From a virus: a stretch of 51,846 bases of DNA. This document shows, one piece after another, positions 7,980 to 16,418 of this stretch. The notes below the pieces were generated by a model. It was not told the DNA's origin and made no database searches. It was given only the letters and a program-made list of their open reading frames with translations. The DNA is taken from IMG/VR virus record IMGVR_UViG_3300017963_000334, positions 1 to 51,846 of that record, one strand, 5' to 3'. Numbering within the stretch: position 1 is the stretch's first letter; each line of letters opens with the position of its first letter. The translations under genes were made by a program, and so were the position numbers.

Positions 7980-9014
7980 TTACGCAGTAGCATAAACCGA
8001 CTGCCGGCGCAGGTCCGTGCAGACCATATTGAGCGTGCAGTCAAGATCAACCCGGCGCACGAGGTGCTTACCCGGGACCATATACGGCTTCTGGAGGTTA
8101 TTCTCCCAGCCGGGCATCACGCCAATTGCCAGGAACTTCCAATCAAGCATATACACCGAATTCTGCGTGTCGTCATCGAGATACGGCACGTAGACAATCG
8201 GCGTACTCTTGAACATGGTCCGCCCGTCTTTGGAAGCGAGGTCGTTACCGAGATTCATATTCTGATTCTCAAGCAACTCCTCCATAATTCCAATCACGGA
8301 ATCATTGGTATAGATACCATTCTTCATACTGCCGAGATCGGGGACCGCATGAGAAACCGGCGAACGGAACTTGGACTTGCGGTGCCCCCGGCGCATCCTA
8401 CGAACCAAGTCTTCCTTGGATACGGCCGTGTATTGCGACGCCCAGTTGGCCCACCGCGTGTAAGTCGTCGAGTCAACGTTGCCGCGACCACTCGCAAAAC
8501 CAGCCGGATTCTCCCCATTGAAACCCTCGACGGCGTTCTTGATCACCCAGTAACCAACACCGTACGGCGTCTTGTCGTCAGTCGAATCGTCCGGCTTGCC
8601 CCAGAGAAATTCCTCCAATTTCTCAAAGAGCGAAATCTGCATCCCGACGTATCGGGTCTTGATCAAGTCAACAATCGCATGCCCGCCACGCTGGAATTCC
8701 GGCTCGCGCTGATCGTAGATATAGTGAGCGTTGACATGGCGCGGCTCAACCGTGCCGTACGTCATTGTATCTGTTAGAGCACTACCGTCTGTCTCGAACA
8801 GGCCAACCGCCCTAGCCGAATGGTTGTGATCATGCTGAATCTCGAAGCGCCACGGATGCCCCCCGGTGAACTTCTTCTGCCGTCCCTTCCACATTTCCCG
8901 GACGGCAACATGATCCTGCAAGTCAGTCTGCAAATCAACAAACGCACCACGCTTGATTAAATGCTCCTGCGTCAGTTGGACAGCATCGTCAATATCGGAA
9001 TACTGAATCGTCAT
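7980..9014 (-). CDS. Major capsid protein
   Basis: A 344-residue protein following the scaffold-like gene, with size, position and composition expected of an HK97-fold coat subunit. Supporting segments are VAVREMWKGRQKKF near the N-terminus, GGHAIVDLIKTRYVGMQISL (long spine-like helix), and a C-terminal domain with STPIVYVPYLDDDTQNSVYM, LDWKFLAIGVMPGWENN and LDCTLNMVCTDLR, typical of phage coat A-domains. The ATG at 9014 follows GGGGGATAATTG. The in-frame TTG before it is not needed. The capsid role rests on gene order (terminase, portal, scaffold, coat) and these segments; no single diagnostic motif exists for the fold. Confidence 0.85.
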   Translation of the reverse strand: MTIQYSDIDDAVQLTQEHLIKRGAFVDLQTDLQDHVAVREMWKGRQKKFTGGHPWRFEIQHDHNHSARAVGLFETDGSALTDTMTYGTVEPRHVNAHYIYDQREPEFQRGGHAIVDLIKTRYVGMQISLFEKLEEFLWGKPDDSTDDKTPYGVGYWVIKNAVEGFNGENPAGFASGRGNVDSTTYTRWANWASQYTAVSKEDLVRRMRRGHRKSKFRSPVSHAVPDLGSMKNGIYTNDSVIGIMEELLENQNMNLGNDLASKDGRTMFKSTPIVYVPYLDDDTQNSVYMLDWKFLAIGVMPGWENNLQKPYMVPGKHLVRRVDLDCTLNMVCTDLRRQSVYATA

Positions 9015-9047
9015 CAATTATCCCCCGTGCCCCACGGAGGAAGGTGC

Positions 9048-10040
9048 CTAGCCGCCGAACCTCTCGTCGATTGCCCGCGCTGCGTCTTCCTCCGGTGACA
9101 ATTCGTTGTCAGTCACCTTTTCACCCTTAGAGCCACGCTGTACGTGCTGCCTCGCTCGCTTGCGCAACTCCGACTGAATTTGCTTACGCTCCAATTCGGC
9201 AAATTCTTTCGCCAGCACAACCTTCGCCGCCGCCTGAAACATCTCCTCACGAGGCGGCATCGGTCGACCAACTGCTTGATAGCCGGCAATCTGCACGGCC
9301 ATCTGCTCCGCAATGGCATCACGCATCGCCAATTGCGAACTTCCTGGAGCCAATGACCTATAGGTTCCCTGCCCCAGGGTATCCTGGAAGTCGGTACCGA
9401 GCGATTGCACCTGCCCGTCAAACCAAACTTCCACTTCACGCGCCGCTGCCTCCTGGGAGACTTGCGTGGTTTGTTCCTGTCCCGCCTTGAGTGCTCGCAA
9501 TTCCTCACGCTGCGCCTTAATCTGACCAGCCAGCGTCCCGAGCAATTCGACCACTTCCGGCTCGAACTCTTCAGTATTCAATGTATCGAAGACAGCCAGG
9601 GGGTCTTCTTCGTCCTCCTCAGTCTGCTTCCGGCTTTGCCGCTGCGACTGTTCGATTACTTCGCAAGCCCGACCTAGCGCTTGGTCCGACGGAAAAGCCC
9701 GCGCTTCAGCAAGTGAAAAACCAGCTCGCACAGCACGCTCCACCAGCACAGTCGATCGCTCAGGCGGCGCAGAAAGCGATTGGTCCTGCTGATCATCGTC
9801 CCGCTCGTCCCCCTCCTGTTGCTTATCATCTCCCGACTGGTCGTCCTCTTCCTGCTGGTCATCTTCCTGCTGATCGCCCTCTTCCTGCTGGTCATCCTCT
9901 TCCTGCTTATCGTCTTCCTGCTGATCGTTTTCCTGCTGATCATCTTCATCCAGAGTTTGCTCCTGTGCTGCGTGCATCTTTTCAGCAGCCTCCGTAGCAG
10001 CCTCATCTATTTCCGTCAGCAGATCCTTCTCAATTGCCAT
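9048..10040 (-). CDS. Scaffolding-like protein with acidic low-complexity repeat
   Basis: A 330-residue protein. After a short helix, about residues 32-90 consist of near-repeats of DDQQEE and DQQEDD encoded by a degenerate 15-18-base repeat (about 9800-9960). A helical and coiled-coil region (LLGTLAGQIKAQREELRALK) and a basic C-terminus (RKQIQSELRKRARQHVQRG) follow. An acidic disordered segment plus a charged helical tail, immediately before the major capsid gene, is characteristic of scaffolds that organise procapsids. The ATG at 10040 follows AGGAGGTGAAGAGA, an excellent ribosome site, so the upstream in-frame ATG is rejected. No protease motif is visible, so it is probably a dissociating scaffold. 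Confidence 0.75.
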   Translation of the reverse strand: MAIEKDLLTEIDEAATEAAEKMHAAQEQTLDEDDQQENDQQEDDKQEEDDQQEEGDQQEDDQQEEDDQSGDDKQQEGDERDDDQQDQSLSAPPERSTVLVERAVRAGFSLAEARAFPSDQALGRACEVIEQSQRQSRKQTEEDEEDPLAVFDTLNTEEFEPEVVELLGTLAGQIKAQREELRALKAGQEQTTQVSQEAAAREVEVWFDGQVQSLGTDFQDTLGQGTYRSLAPGSSQLAMRDAIAEQMAVQIAGYQAVGRPMPPREEMFQAAAKVVLAKEFAELERKQIQSELRKRARQHVQRGSKGEKVTDNELSPEEDAARAIDERFGG

Positions 10041-10053
10041 TCTCTTCACCTCC

Positions 10054-10428
10054 TCAATCAAACGAATTCTTATCGTGCATTCCACGAAGCTTCAGAGCCT
10101 TGCGGCGATGCTCTGCACTAGTGTAAATAGGATCGCCGTCCTTCGTGACTTCTGTTGGGCAGCCCCGCTTGGCCAGATAATCTCGCAATTCCTGAGCCTG
10201 ATTTGCATTCACCCCAGATGCGAAACAGGGCTCCATCGGCCATTTGCCGTGTCCCTGCTTAACTGGAGTCTTCGATCCCTTCACGACTCCTCGTGGCACC
10301 CCTTCAGCTTGCCGGTCTCGGCGAGCCGTTTTGCCATGAACCCGAATCACTTCAGGAATTGTGTGGTGAAACGAATAATGGCGTTCAACCGTCTCCCCAT
10401 CATTGGTAGTGAAGCAATAAATCGGCAT
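10054..10428 (-). CDS. Small structural-cluster protein with FmdB-like start
   Basis: A 124-residue basic protein. The beginning MPIYCFTTNDGETVERHYSF resembles the N-terminus of FmdB-type zinc-ribbon proteins, but the paired CxxC needed for a full zinc site is missing: C5, then isolated cysteines at FASGV and GCPTEV. The central KTARRDRQAEGVPRGVVKG is strongly basic. It lies between the 10474 gene and the scaffold gene, where head accessory proteins are common. The ATG at 10428 follows GAGGAAAGCT. Possible roles are nucleic-acid binding in the head or a degenerate zinc ribbon. Function unknown. Confidence 0.6.
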   Translation of the reverse strand: MPIYCFTTNDGETVERHYSFHHTIPEVIRVHGKTARRDRQAEGVPRGVVKGSKTPVKQGHGKWPMEPCFASGVNANQAQELRDYLAKRGCPTEVTKDGDPIYTSAEHRRKALKLRGMHDKNSFD

Positions 10429-10473
10429 AGCTTTCCTCACCCCCGTAGGTTACCCTCAATACCGTAAAATTCC

Positions 10474-10743
10474 TCAGAAGAGATCCCAGAGCCCCTTCTG
10501 GTACCAACTCTTCTTCCGACGAGGGGATTTAACCTCTTGCTGCGCCTCCCTTTGCGCCCTGATCCGCTCCTGAGCGATACGGAGCTTTTCCGCCTCCGAA
10601 GCGCCCTCCGGATACACCGGCTTCGCCGGCGGCTTCGGCTTCTTCTTCCCGGGTTTCTCAACAGGTTCCTTGGGGTTAAAATACTCGTCCCCACGTTTGG
10701 CCATTCTTTTCCAGCCCAATAACCGCGCAATCAGTTCATTCAT
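10474..10743 (-). CDS. Small lysine/proline-rich head-cluster protein
   Basis: An 89-residue protein. A short hydrophobic N-terminal helix (MNELIARLLGWKRM) is followed by a K/P-rich linker (KPGKKKPKPPAKPV), a charged helix (AEKLRIAQERIRAQREAQQE) and a C-terminal KSWYQKGLWDLF. Its start overlaps the portal stop codon by four bases (ATGA), so it is coupled to portal synthesis. Aromatic C-terminal tails of this kind often act as docking peptides. No family was recognised. Confidence 0.6.
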   Translation of the reverse strand: MNELIARLLGWKRMAKRGDEYFNPKEPVEKPGKKKPKPPAKPVYPEGASEAEKLRIAQERIRAQREAQQEVKSPRRKKSWYQKGLWDLF

Positions 10744-12455
10744 GCTTCTTGTCCCATTTCCAAGAGTTGCGACATCATCTCGTCCGCCTGCGAGGTTGGC
10801 GCAGGCCGGCTTGTGTGTTCATACGTTCGCTTCGTCTCAGCAGGTTGGCCGGCGGCCTGCTGTCCAGTGGGGGGCTGGGGTTCGTTGGCGAAGACTATAA
10901 TATCCTGCAATTCATCGAAGTCCGTCAGTTTTGCTACGAGCTTCAAAAGTGATTGCACATCCAGCTCTCCACCTTGCCGTTGAATTTCGGGCATAAGTGG
11001 TATGATATAAGTGCTCATGATATACCCGAGTCGCTGAAGCTTGAGAGTCGGAGAATTGTCGAGTAGACTGAATACATCAATATCCAGTTGATACTCATCG
11101 AAATCCCCCTGGCGGGAATTACGATTCCACAACACCGGAATTGATTGCCCAGGCATGCCGGGCAATGGTTTCTCCAGTAGGCGTTCCCCAACCGGATCGT
11201 GCCATTCGTACCAAGCCAGAGCACGAAATACCTCGCGTACTTGGCTAATCGTCACCGTCTGCATGTCACGGAGTTGAGCGCTCGCTGCTTCACTCAGTAG
11301 CCGATCCTGGCCGAGCGTTTCCGTCTGGGGGGCTAAGCCGCCAAGCGCGTCGAGATTACCGCCGAAGTAGGACGCGAGATCACGACACTGCATGAAGTAG
11401 GCAAGCGTCTGCGGATCAATGCCTCCCGCCGCAAGCACCTTGGGCTCCGAACCCGTATACTTGATCCCTTCGCCGTCTTTCGCCCGCTTGAAATTCATCA
11501 CCGAATCGTCATTACCGCCCTGGAAGCCAAGCACTCGCTTCTGGTCGTCGGCCTGGCAAGCAAGCTTCCTGAATAGCGCATTGGCCAATTCATGCAGATC
11601 GCGCCACACCGACACGGGCGACAGCGGCAGGAGATTACCAGGTACGTCCGAGAACCCCAGGACGTAATAAGGGCTGTGTTGAGGTCCCTCCCACTCTATG
11701 TCGTTCAGGAGCTTCTTCGCCTTGACGGCATAAGTCACCAGGCGACGTTCCTTGGGCAGCCAAACATCACGAACTAAGAGGCGTCGTTTAAACGACTCAA
11801 CTCCACCCCCTCCTGCACTAATTCCTTCAGCGCGCTCTTGGCCGTTGGGCCCAATAGTCGTCTCCGCGCCGTCATCCAACTCTTTCAATTCTTGCTTCGA
11901 GACCCATCCGAGATCCCTCAGTTCCTCATGCGTCAGCAAGTAATCGTGCCCCTCGTATTGCACCTGAGCGTGATTCTTAGCGGACATATCCAGGAAGTAA
12001 TCATCACTCGTAACAACTTCGACGAAAGGCTGACCATAGGGGATACCCATTACTTCGCTAACTGCCACCAGGCCAACGCGAAGAATGCCCATCGAAAACA
12101 AGGCTTCACCAACCCAACGGCGCAGTGTATTCTCCAAGTCAATTTCGGCAGGAATATCATTGACTGCCAATTCCAGATTGGCCGCCGTCGCCTTGAGCTG
12201 CGGATTACGAGTACCAATCAAAGCCCGTGGAGCACGAGCCGCCAGGGATCGCACATAAATCTGATGCGCCAATTTTAGGAGATTGACCGGCATCGTCTCA
12301 TCCGATCCGTAATCACTGTAGTGATTTCCAAGGAACTGCTTAATTGCATCCACTCGGTTCTGGCGTGGAGTGGTCAATTGCTTAATCGACCAGACTACTG
12401 ATTTATCAAGGTTCTCGAATTCCCGTTTTGTCAGACGCTTACTCACTTCCGCCAT
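10740..12455 (-). CDS. Portal protein
   Basis: A 571-residue protein directly downstream of the large terminase. Features consistent with podovirus-type portals include an N-terminal helical region (TPRQNRVDAIKQFLGNHY), a middle beta wing (GIPYGQPFVEVVTSDDYF), QHSPYYVLGFSDVPGNLLPL near the stem region and a long C-terminal helical part with QTETLGQDRLLSEAASAQLR, the 'TATE' type segment common in portals. The C-terminus is P/Q-rich and ends in helices. The ATG at 12455 overlaps the terminase gene by 13 bases; a longer start at 12515 is possible. The portal forms the dodecameric DNA channel at one capsid vertex. Confidence 0.85.
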   Translation of the reverse strand: MAEVSKRLTKREFENLDKSVVWSIKQLTTPRQNRVDAIKQFLGNHYSDYGSDETMPVNLLKLAHQIYVRSLAARAPRALIGTRNPQLKATAANLELAVNDIPAEIDLENTLRRWVGEALFSMGILRVGLVAVSEVMGIPYGQPFVEVVTSDDYFLDMSAKNHAQVQYEGHDYLLTHEELRDLGWVSKQELKELDDGAETTIGPNGQERAEGISAGGGGVESFKRRLLVRDVWLPKERRLVTYAVKAKKLLNDIEWEGPQHSPYYVLGFSDVPGNLLPLSPVSVWRDLHELANALFRKLACQADDQKRVLGFQGGNDDSVMNFKRAKDGEGIKYTGSEPKVLAAGGIDPQTLAYFMQCRDLASYFGGNLDALGGLAPQTETLGQDRLLSEAASAQLRDMQTVTISQVREVFRALAWYEWHDPVGERLLEKPLPGMPGQSIPVLWNRNSRQGDFDEYQLDIDVFSLLDNSPTLKLQRLGYIMSTYIIPLMPEIQRQGGELDVQSLLKLVAKLTDFDELQDIIVFANEPQPPTGQQAAGQPAETKRTYEHTSRPAPTSQADEMMSQLLEMGQEA

Positions 12456-14323
12456 CCCCCGGTTAGTTGTCGTGATTCTTTTCGATTCTGTTCCTCGCGC
12501 ATTTTCCGTCGCCAAGCAAGACTGCCGATAGGCGCCTCCGGTGCTTCGGCCTTCTTGGGCACTTGCCCGATTCCGTGCATCGCCTTCCAGGCCAACGCAT
12601 CTGCCATCACGCGGTCACCGTGATTTGAGCTAGCACCGGATGGATCTTCTTTCTTCTCCGCCTTGGCGTGACCGACACCACCATTCGGCAAATGAACATA
12701 CTCAAGCGTTTCCTCTAAGGCACATCGCGAGTAATTCGCCAGCCGGCGACCCTCAATCGCCGCGCGATACTCGCCAAGCAAGACGCGCTTACTGTCTTTC
12801 GTTGGAGCCCAACCTGGAATATCAGAAACTCTTTTTCTAATTGACTGGTCATTAGCTCGCATATAAATATGTGTATAACCCAATTCGAGAATTCTTGGAC
12901 CGAACTGCTGTCCAGGGCCATTCATTTCCCAAATCATAAAGGGCTGATAATGAGTCGCCTTTTTGAGCCATTTCGCAATCGCAACCGCCAGGACAGCAAA
13001 CGCTTCCGGACGCATATACGGCGTGGCAACTTCCAACACCTTGGTATGCGTCAGGGCGTCGTAGGCAACAATGCAAGAATTCGAGGCACCCGTACCGGCG
13101 GACACATCCACACCAATGATCATTCGATGCGACCCCAGGATCGGATTACCGTCGCCGTCTAGTGCGGTCCAAAGGAAGGTGTAGCCCCGGGGATCTTTGC
13201 GAAATCGAATCGGGTCCGCCGCGATCTCGTCAAATTCCAGATCGCCGATTATGTCCGGCGGGCGGGCAAACTCCGCCATAGCCAAGTCGACCAGCTCAGC
13301 ATTGAACCATTGGCCGCCGGACCCGCCGTAGTCAATGTCCATCTCCTTGGCAATTTCGCGAGCCGAATTGGATCTATCGCATTCGTTGGCGTACCACGGC
13401 GACCGCTTCTTACCATCGGGCAGAGGCACGTTCTTCGCATGAATCAGAGCATCAAGCCGCATCATCTCCGCTACGGCGTCGTCGAACTGGGCCCAATATT
13501 CTTCGTCCAGCGGTACGAAGGCATTATTGTTACGAGTGTAAAGACCCTTCTTGCCCCTCGGGTGGCGCGTCCAATGAAGCGTCAGCTTCTTAATGTTCGT
13601 CTGACGCATCGTATGAAAGGCATTCGCCGTGCCATTGGGAGTCGAATTGAACAGGCGGCAGTTCGTCACCGGCCTGGTCGATTCGCAGATATGCGACCCG
13701 AACGCCTCGACCATGGCGAACTCGTCAAGCAGGATCGCCGTACGTCGGTCGCCACGCCCGAAATCCTTTGTCGTCGTCTCTCCGTCAATGACGCTGTGAT
13801 TCTCGGGATTCTCCAAGTGGCGTTTCGTACGGTGGTCGTGAGCGTTGAAGCCGGCGGGACGCAGCGACGGCGGAAGATTGTTATGCAGGAAATCGAGCCG
13901 CCAGAAGATCGCCTTCGGGTTCCCCGTCGAATCCACAAGCTCGTCGACGCGGGAACCGACGAGGAAGGATTGCATCGGCCTGAACAGCCAACGATAGAAG
14001 AAGGCGCCGATGCAGATCCACGACGCCCCCATGTCTCGCGATTTCTCAATCAGCAAATCGTGATGATTGATTGCCGCCAGAATCTCCAGAAGCGCCTCTT
14101 CCTGGAAATCGTAGAGAATGAATGGAACCTTATGGATCGGCTCCAGACGTGGATCGTACGTCCAGCAAAAAGCATTAAAGAAGAAGATCGGATCAAGAGC
14201 ACACGCCTGTTTGATCGCCGTCGCAAAAGACGGATCATCCCCCATGCGCTGATAGACTTTACGACGCCATTTCAGATTCGCAATGCGATCCCTGGGAACA
14301 TGATGCTCAAACGGAGTCTGCAC
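12443..14323 (-). CDS. terL: Terminase large subunit
   Basis: A 626-residue packaging motor and nuclease. The ATPase part has a deviant Walker A (EKSRDMGAS, residues 93-101), a Q-motif-like tryptophan region before it and a Walker B (AILLDEFA, about residue 190) followed by the coupling segment NSTPNGTANAF. The nuclease domain has the RNase-H-like strand IIGVDVSAGTG (about residue 400) and a late acidic residue in DRVMADALAWK. The order of motifs is complete. The start is GTG after GAGAGGAAA, overlapping the upstream probable small terminase gene by 17 bases. It would cut and translocate phage DNA through the portal. Confidence 0.93.
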   Translation of the reverse strand: MQTPFEHHVPRDRIANLKWRRKVYQRMGDDPSFATAIKQACALDPIFFFNAFCWTYDPRLEPIHKVPFILYDFQEEALLEILAAINHHDLLIEKSRDMGASWICIGAFFYRWLFRPMQSFLVGSRVDELVDSTGNPKAIFWRLDFLHNNLPPSLRPAGFNAHDHRTKRHLENPENHSVIDGETTTKDFGRGDRRTAILLDEFAMVEAFGSHICESTRPVTNCRLFNSTPNGTANAFHTMRQTNIKKLTLHWTRHPRGKKGLYTRNNNAFVPLDEEYWAQFDDAVAEMMRLDALIHAKNVPLPDGKKRSPWYANECDRSNSAREIAKEMDIDYGGSGGQWFNAELVDLAMAEFARPPDIIGDLEFDEIAADPIRFRKDPRGYTFLWTALDGDGNPILGSHRMIIGVDVSAGTGASNSCIVAYDALTHTKVLEVATPYMRPEAFAVLAVAIAKWLKKATHYQPFMIWEMNGPGQQFGPRILELGYTHIYMRANDQSIRKRVSDIPGWAPTKDSKRVLLGEYRAAIEGRRLANYSRCALEETLEYVHLPNGGVGHAKAEKKEDPSGASSNHGDRVMADALAWKAMHGIGQVPKKAEAPEAPIGSLAWRRKMREEQNRKESRQLTGGWRK

Positions 14324-14885
14324 TTTCCTCTCCGAACGCCTCTAACATCATGTCGATTTCGTCAATCGACCTTTTCACTTCCTTCTCATCGCCGGAGTCT
14401 ACTTTCGCTTTTAGCTCTAGCTGATTCACCTTACCTAGGAAATCTTTCGGCTCCTCGATCGCACGCCGGTAAAGATAGAACGCCGTGTCATTCGGGCACG
14501 TACTCGGCGCCTCCCCCGTACGAATGAACCTACCGGCCGCCTCCGTTGCCCAGGCAAGGCTCTCGCGATACGACAAATCCTTTTGCTCGTTGACGACTCC
14601 CTCCGCGTCCTGGGCACGCTTGTCGCGATGACGCCGTATAAACAGCTCTACATCTTCGTGCGACCCAGGCTCAGGGTCGTACGAAGTTACGTCGTGCCGT
14701 CCAAAGAGGCGGAGGCAGGCCGGCTGTTCCTTCGCGGCCTGCACCTGAGCTTGCGCCTTTGTGTATCCCTTCTCCTTTCGTAGTTCCTTAATCCGTTCGT
14801 CCCAGGCATAGTATTCCGTGTGATCCTTGCTCAGGGGCCACAGGGTCTTCCGGGCTTCCTTGGCGAATTGCTCAATAGCAGTCAT
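14307..14885 (-). CDS. Probable terminase small subunit
   Basis: A 192-residue, highly charged, mainly helical protein immediately upstream of and overlapping terL. The N-terminal half contains HTEYYAWDERIKELRKEKGY followed by KAQAQVQAAKEQP; the C-terminal half has a helical oligomer-like tail (KVNQLELKAKVDSGDEKEVK, DEIDMMLEAFGEE). No clear helix-turn-helix is visible by eye. Position and size are the main evidence that it recognises DNA for packaging. Its start (14885, one of two adjacent ATGs) overlaps the end of the RING-like gene. Confidence 0.6.
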   Translation of the reverse strand: MTAIEQFAKEARKTLWPLSKDHTEYYAWDERIKELRKEKGYTKAQAQVQAAKEQPACLRLFGRHDVTSYDPEPGSHEDVELFIRRHRDKRAQDAEGVVNEQKDLSYRESLAWATEAAGRFIRTGEAPSTCPNDTAFYLYRRAIEEPKDFLGKVNQLELKAKVDSGDEKEVKRSIDEIDMMLEAFGEESADSV

Positions 14886-15075
14886 CATCGTTATCCCAGT
14901 CGTCGTCGCCCCAGGCTTCTTCCTCCTCGTAAGCATCACAGTCATCGAGGCAATCGTTACACCAATACCCATCACCACAATCTGAGCAAAAGACTGCGCC
15001 GCATAAGCATGTTTTGACGCCTTCCTCCGTAGACAGGCGATCGCACAAGTCGCACTCCACATCAGGAATCAACAT
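14872..15075 (-). CDS. Small RING-like zinc-finger protein, acidic tail
   Basis: A 67-residue protein with eight cysteines arranged C-x2-C-x11-C-x-C-x4-C-x2-C-x6-C-x2-C, consistent with two zinc ions in a treble-clef or cross-brace RING-like arrangement. The last 25 residues are almost all D, E and W/Y (EEEEAWGDDDWDNDDD). The ATG at 15075 follows GGGAGAGACCA. It overlaps both neighbours by 14 bases and is therefore translationally coupled to the terminase genes. A protein-interaction or DNA-mimic role is possible. Nothing in the sequence fixes it. Confidence 0.65.
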   Translation of the reverse strand: MLIPDVECDLCDRLSTEEGVKTCLCGAVFCSDCGDGYWCNDCLDDCDAYEEEEAWGDDDWDNDDDCY

Positions 15076-15508
15076 TGGTCTCTCCCTCGTGGGCTGCCTC
15101 AACTTCTACTTGGAGAATTGCGCACTTGCACAAAATGTTTGATTCAGCGTCTTCCCGAAACGCCTCATTCAACACCTGAATGAATTCTTGCTTGCCAGCC
15201 TCGAAGCCGCTCCCATAAGCCTCTTGGTATGCTTGGCGCGATTGAAGATACTCTTTTTGAAGCTGCTCACATCGGACTCTGTAGCCGCTATTGAACGCCT
15301 CAATAAGCTCTCGCTCCCACTTATTGAATGGCACCTGGAGAAGCCACCACCAAACGTTGTGCATGTAGCGAGCAATCCAATGGATGCCGATCGGATAGCA
15401 CACGTCTCTTTGCTTGCAAGCGTCATACCACGTAGGGACGTACCCAAACGGATACTCTTCATACAACCCAACGTAACGCCGCAGTTGAAACCACTTTCTC
15501 TTCTTCAT
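15062..15508 (-). CDS. Hypothetical protein (148 aa)
   Basis: Rich in aromatic residues at the N-terminal half (WFQLRRYVGLYEEYPFGYV, then HNVWWWLLQVPFNKWE), then a helical charged region (RCEQLQKEYLQSRQAYQEAY). The WWWLL stretch could be a membrane-associated or amphipathic helix rather than a full span. The ribosome site AAGTGGGAAGAG precedes the ATG. It is co-transcribed with the RING-like and terminase genes. No family was recognised; it may be an early-late regulator or a membrane-linked accessory. Confidence 0.6.
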   Translation of the reverse strand: MKKRKWFQLRRYVGLYEEYPFGYVPTWYDACKQRDVCYPIGIHWIARYMHNVWWWLLQVPFNKWERELIEAFNSGYRVRCEQLQKEYLQSRQAYQEAYGSGFEAGKQEFIQVLNEAFREDAESNILCKCAILQVEVEAAHEGETNVDS

Positions 15509-15519
15509 CTCTTCCCACT

Positions 15520-15618
15520 TCAGTCGTTAAGGAATGCGTTTTCAAAAATGAGCAATCCCAGCACGCCCAGGAACGCAAGTAATGGAGAAATGCAAATCAA
15601 AGCTGTTACGAACGTCAT
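15520..15618 (-). CDS. Membrane microprotein (32 aa)
   Basis: A 32-residue open frame preceded by AAAAGGAGAAGAG, a near-ideal ribosome site seven bases from ATG. Nearly the whole length is one hydrophobic helix (TALICISPLLAFLGVLGLLI) with a short polar tail (FENAFLND). It sits between two other short genes in the same orientation. Single-span phage microproteins of this kind can be holin-like, superinfection-exclusion or lysis-timing peptides; which of these applies is not visible. Confidence 0.6.
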   Translation of the reverse strand: MTFVTALICISPLLAFLGVLGLLIFENAFLND

Positions 15619-15629
15619 CTCTTCTCCTT

Positions 15630-15716
15630 TTACTTCTGCATCAGGTGGCAAATCGTGAGCATTTGATACCAGATCATGAACAACAGGATATTCTCGCTCA
15701 ACTGGAGCGCTTCCAT
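15630..15716 (-). CDS. Hydrophobic microprotein (28 aa)
   Basis: A 28-residue frame with a good ribosome site (GGGAGGGTGAG) that overlaps the end of the upstream gene. The sequence has a charged start (MEALQLSEN) and a hydrophobic, methionine-rich helix (ILLFMIWYQMLTICHLM). It is followed 11 bases later by the 32-aa membrane microprotein. It could be a membrane peptide or only a coupling frame. Confidence 0.45.
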   Translation of the reverse strand: MEALQLSENILLFMIWYQMLTICHLMQK

Positions 15717-15717
15717 C

Positions 15718-16119
15718 TCACCCTCCCAAGATTGCAAGCAAGAGATCCTTGACCTGATCAGAGTATGCGCCGCCACCAAGTAGCGCAACCAGACCAAGCG
15801 CAACAACGTACAACCATTTGTTCTTGAGCAACTTCTTCACGGAATCAGGCACAACGAATCCCCCTTTGACTGAAGAAACAAACCGAACAAGTCGAAGATA
15901 CTTGCGGCTCAACAGAAACGCAGGACATTCCCAAACAGGCGTAACTAAGTCATGTTTCACGCAGACAGCGTACACGTCCCGTGCAATGGCGCAGTTCTCC
16001 TCGGAACCGGCAACGAAACGAGCACACAGGTTGCACAGGCAGTAATCCCAGTGCTTCCCCTTGAGATCCGCCCGAACCTTGACGTGCCGTCCATGGTGCT
16101 TGTAGGACGTGATTCGCAT
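15718..16119 (-). CDS. Two-part protein: cysteine-rich domain plus membrane helix
   Basis: A 133-residue protein, first gene of the leftward structural operon. Residues of about 1-65 hold YKHHGRHVKVRADLKGKHWD, then CLCNLC and later CVKHDL and ECPAF, a probable zinc-binding fold found in other phage accessory proteins. Residues 105-125 form a transmembrane helix (NKWLYVVALGLVALLGGG) with a short tail. The combination suggests a small cytosolic domain tethered to the inner membrane. The ATG at 16119 follows GAGGGG. An upstream in-frame extension into the G-rich region is not supported by composition. Function unknown; a host-interaction or lysis role is conceivable. Confidence 0.6.
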   Translation of the reverse strand: MRITSYKHHGRHVKVRADLKGKHWDYCLCNLCARFVAGSEENCAIARDVYAVCVKHDLVTPVWECPAFLLSRKYLRLVRFVSSVKGGFVVPDSVKKLLKNKWLYVVALGLVALLGGGAYSDQVKDLLLAILGG

Positions 16120-16321
16120 GGGCCCCTCGAACGCGATAGCCGCCAGATTCGAGGGTAACCACGGCAACCGTAGAAAGAGGAAATGAGAAGTGGCGTGTCG
16201 AGGGAGGGGGGCTAAGTGGTATGGAGAGGAAGCGCGGCCGGGTTCCGGTTTTAAGGATTCTGAGGGTTTGGGGCCCCCTGTGGCTCTCGCAATCCCTACA
16301 ATCCTTACCATTGCCCTGCCC

Positions 16322-16354
16322 TCGTGGCCAATGAGGACACGTCATTGGCCACGA
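16322..16354. repeat. Perfect 13-base inverted repeat, 7-base loop
   Basis: Arms TCGTGGCCAATGA (16322-16334) and TCATTGGCCACGA (16342-16354) are exact complements. Neither side is followed by a U tract, so a protein-binding operator or origin hairpin fits better than a terminator. Confidence 0.75.
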
Positions 16355-16398
16355 TTGGTTACACGGGTATGGGATGGGGTAGGGAGGGAATGAAAATT

Positions 16399-16418
16399 GT
16401 ACTAGTGTACTAGTACAC
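16399..16418. promoter_or_regulatory. Operator-like palindrome with direct 8-base repeat
   Basis: GTACTAGT occurs twice back to back (16399-16406, 16407-16414), and GTGTACTAGTACAC (16405-16418) is a perfect 14-base palindrome nested in it. This is the geometry of a two-site operator for a dimeric repressor. No bound protein is identified. Confidence 0.55.

Noticed and set aside
7128-8777. 549-codon plus-strand open frame opposite the coat and decoration genes
   Set aside because: It lies entirely antisense to the major capsid and decoration genes, has no ribosome site and its composition (R, H, I-rich) matches antisense noise from biased codon use.
13310-14527. 405-codon plus-strand open frame opposite terL
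   Set aside because: Antisense to terL, arginine-rich shadow with no start signal.
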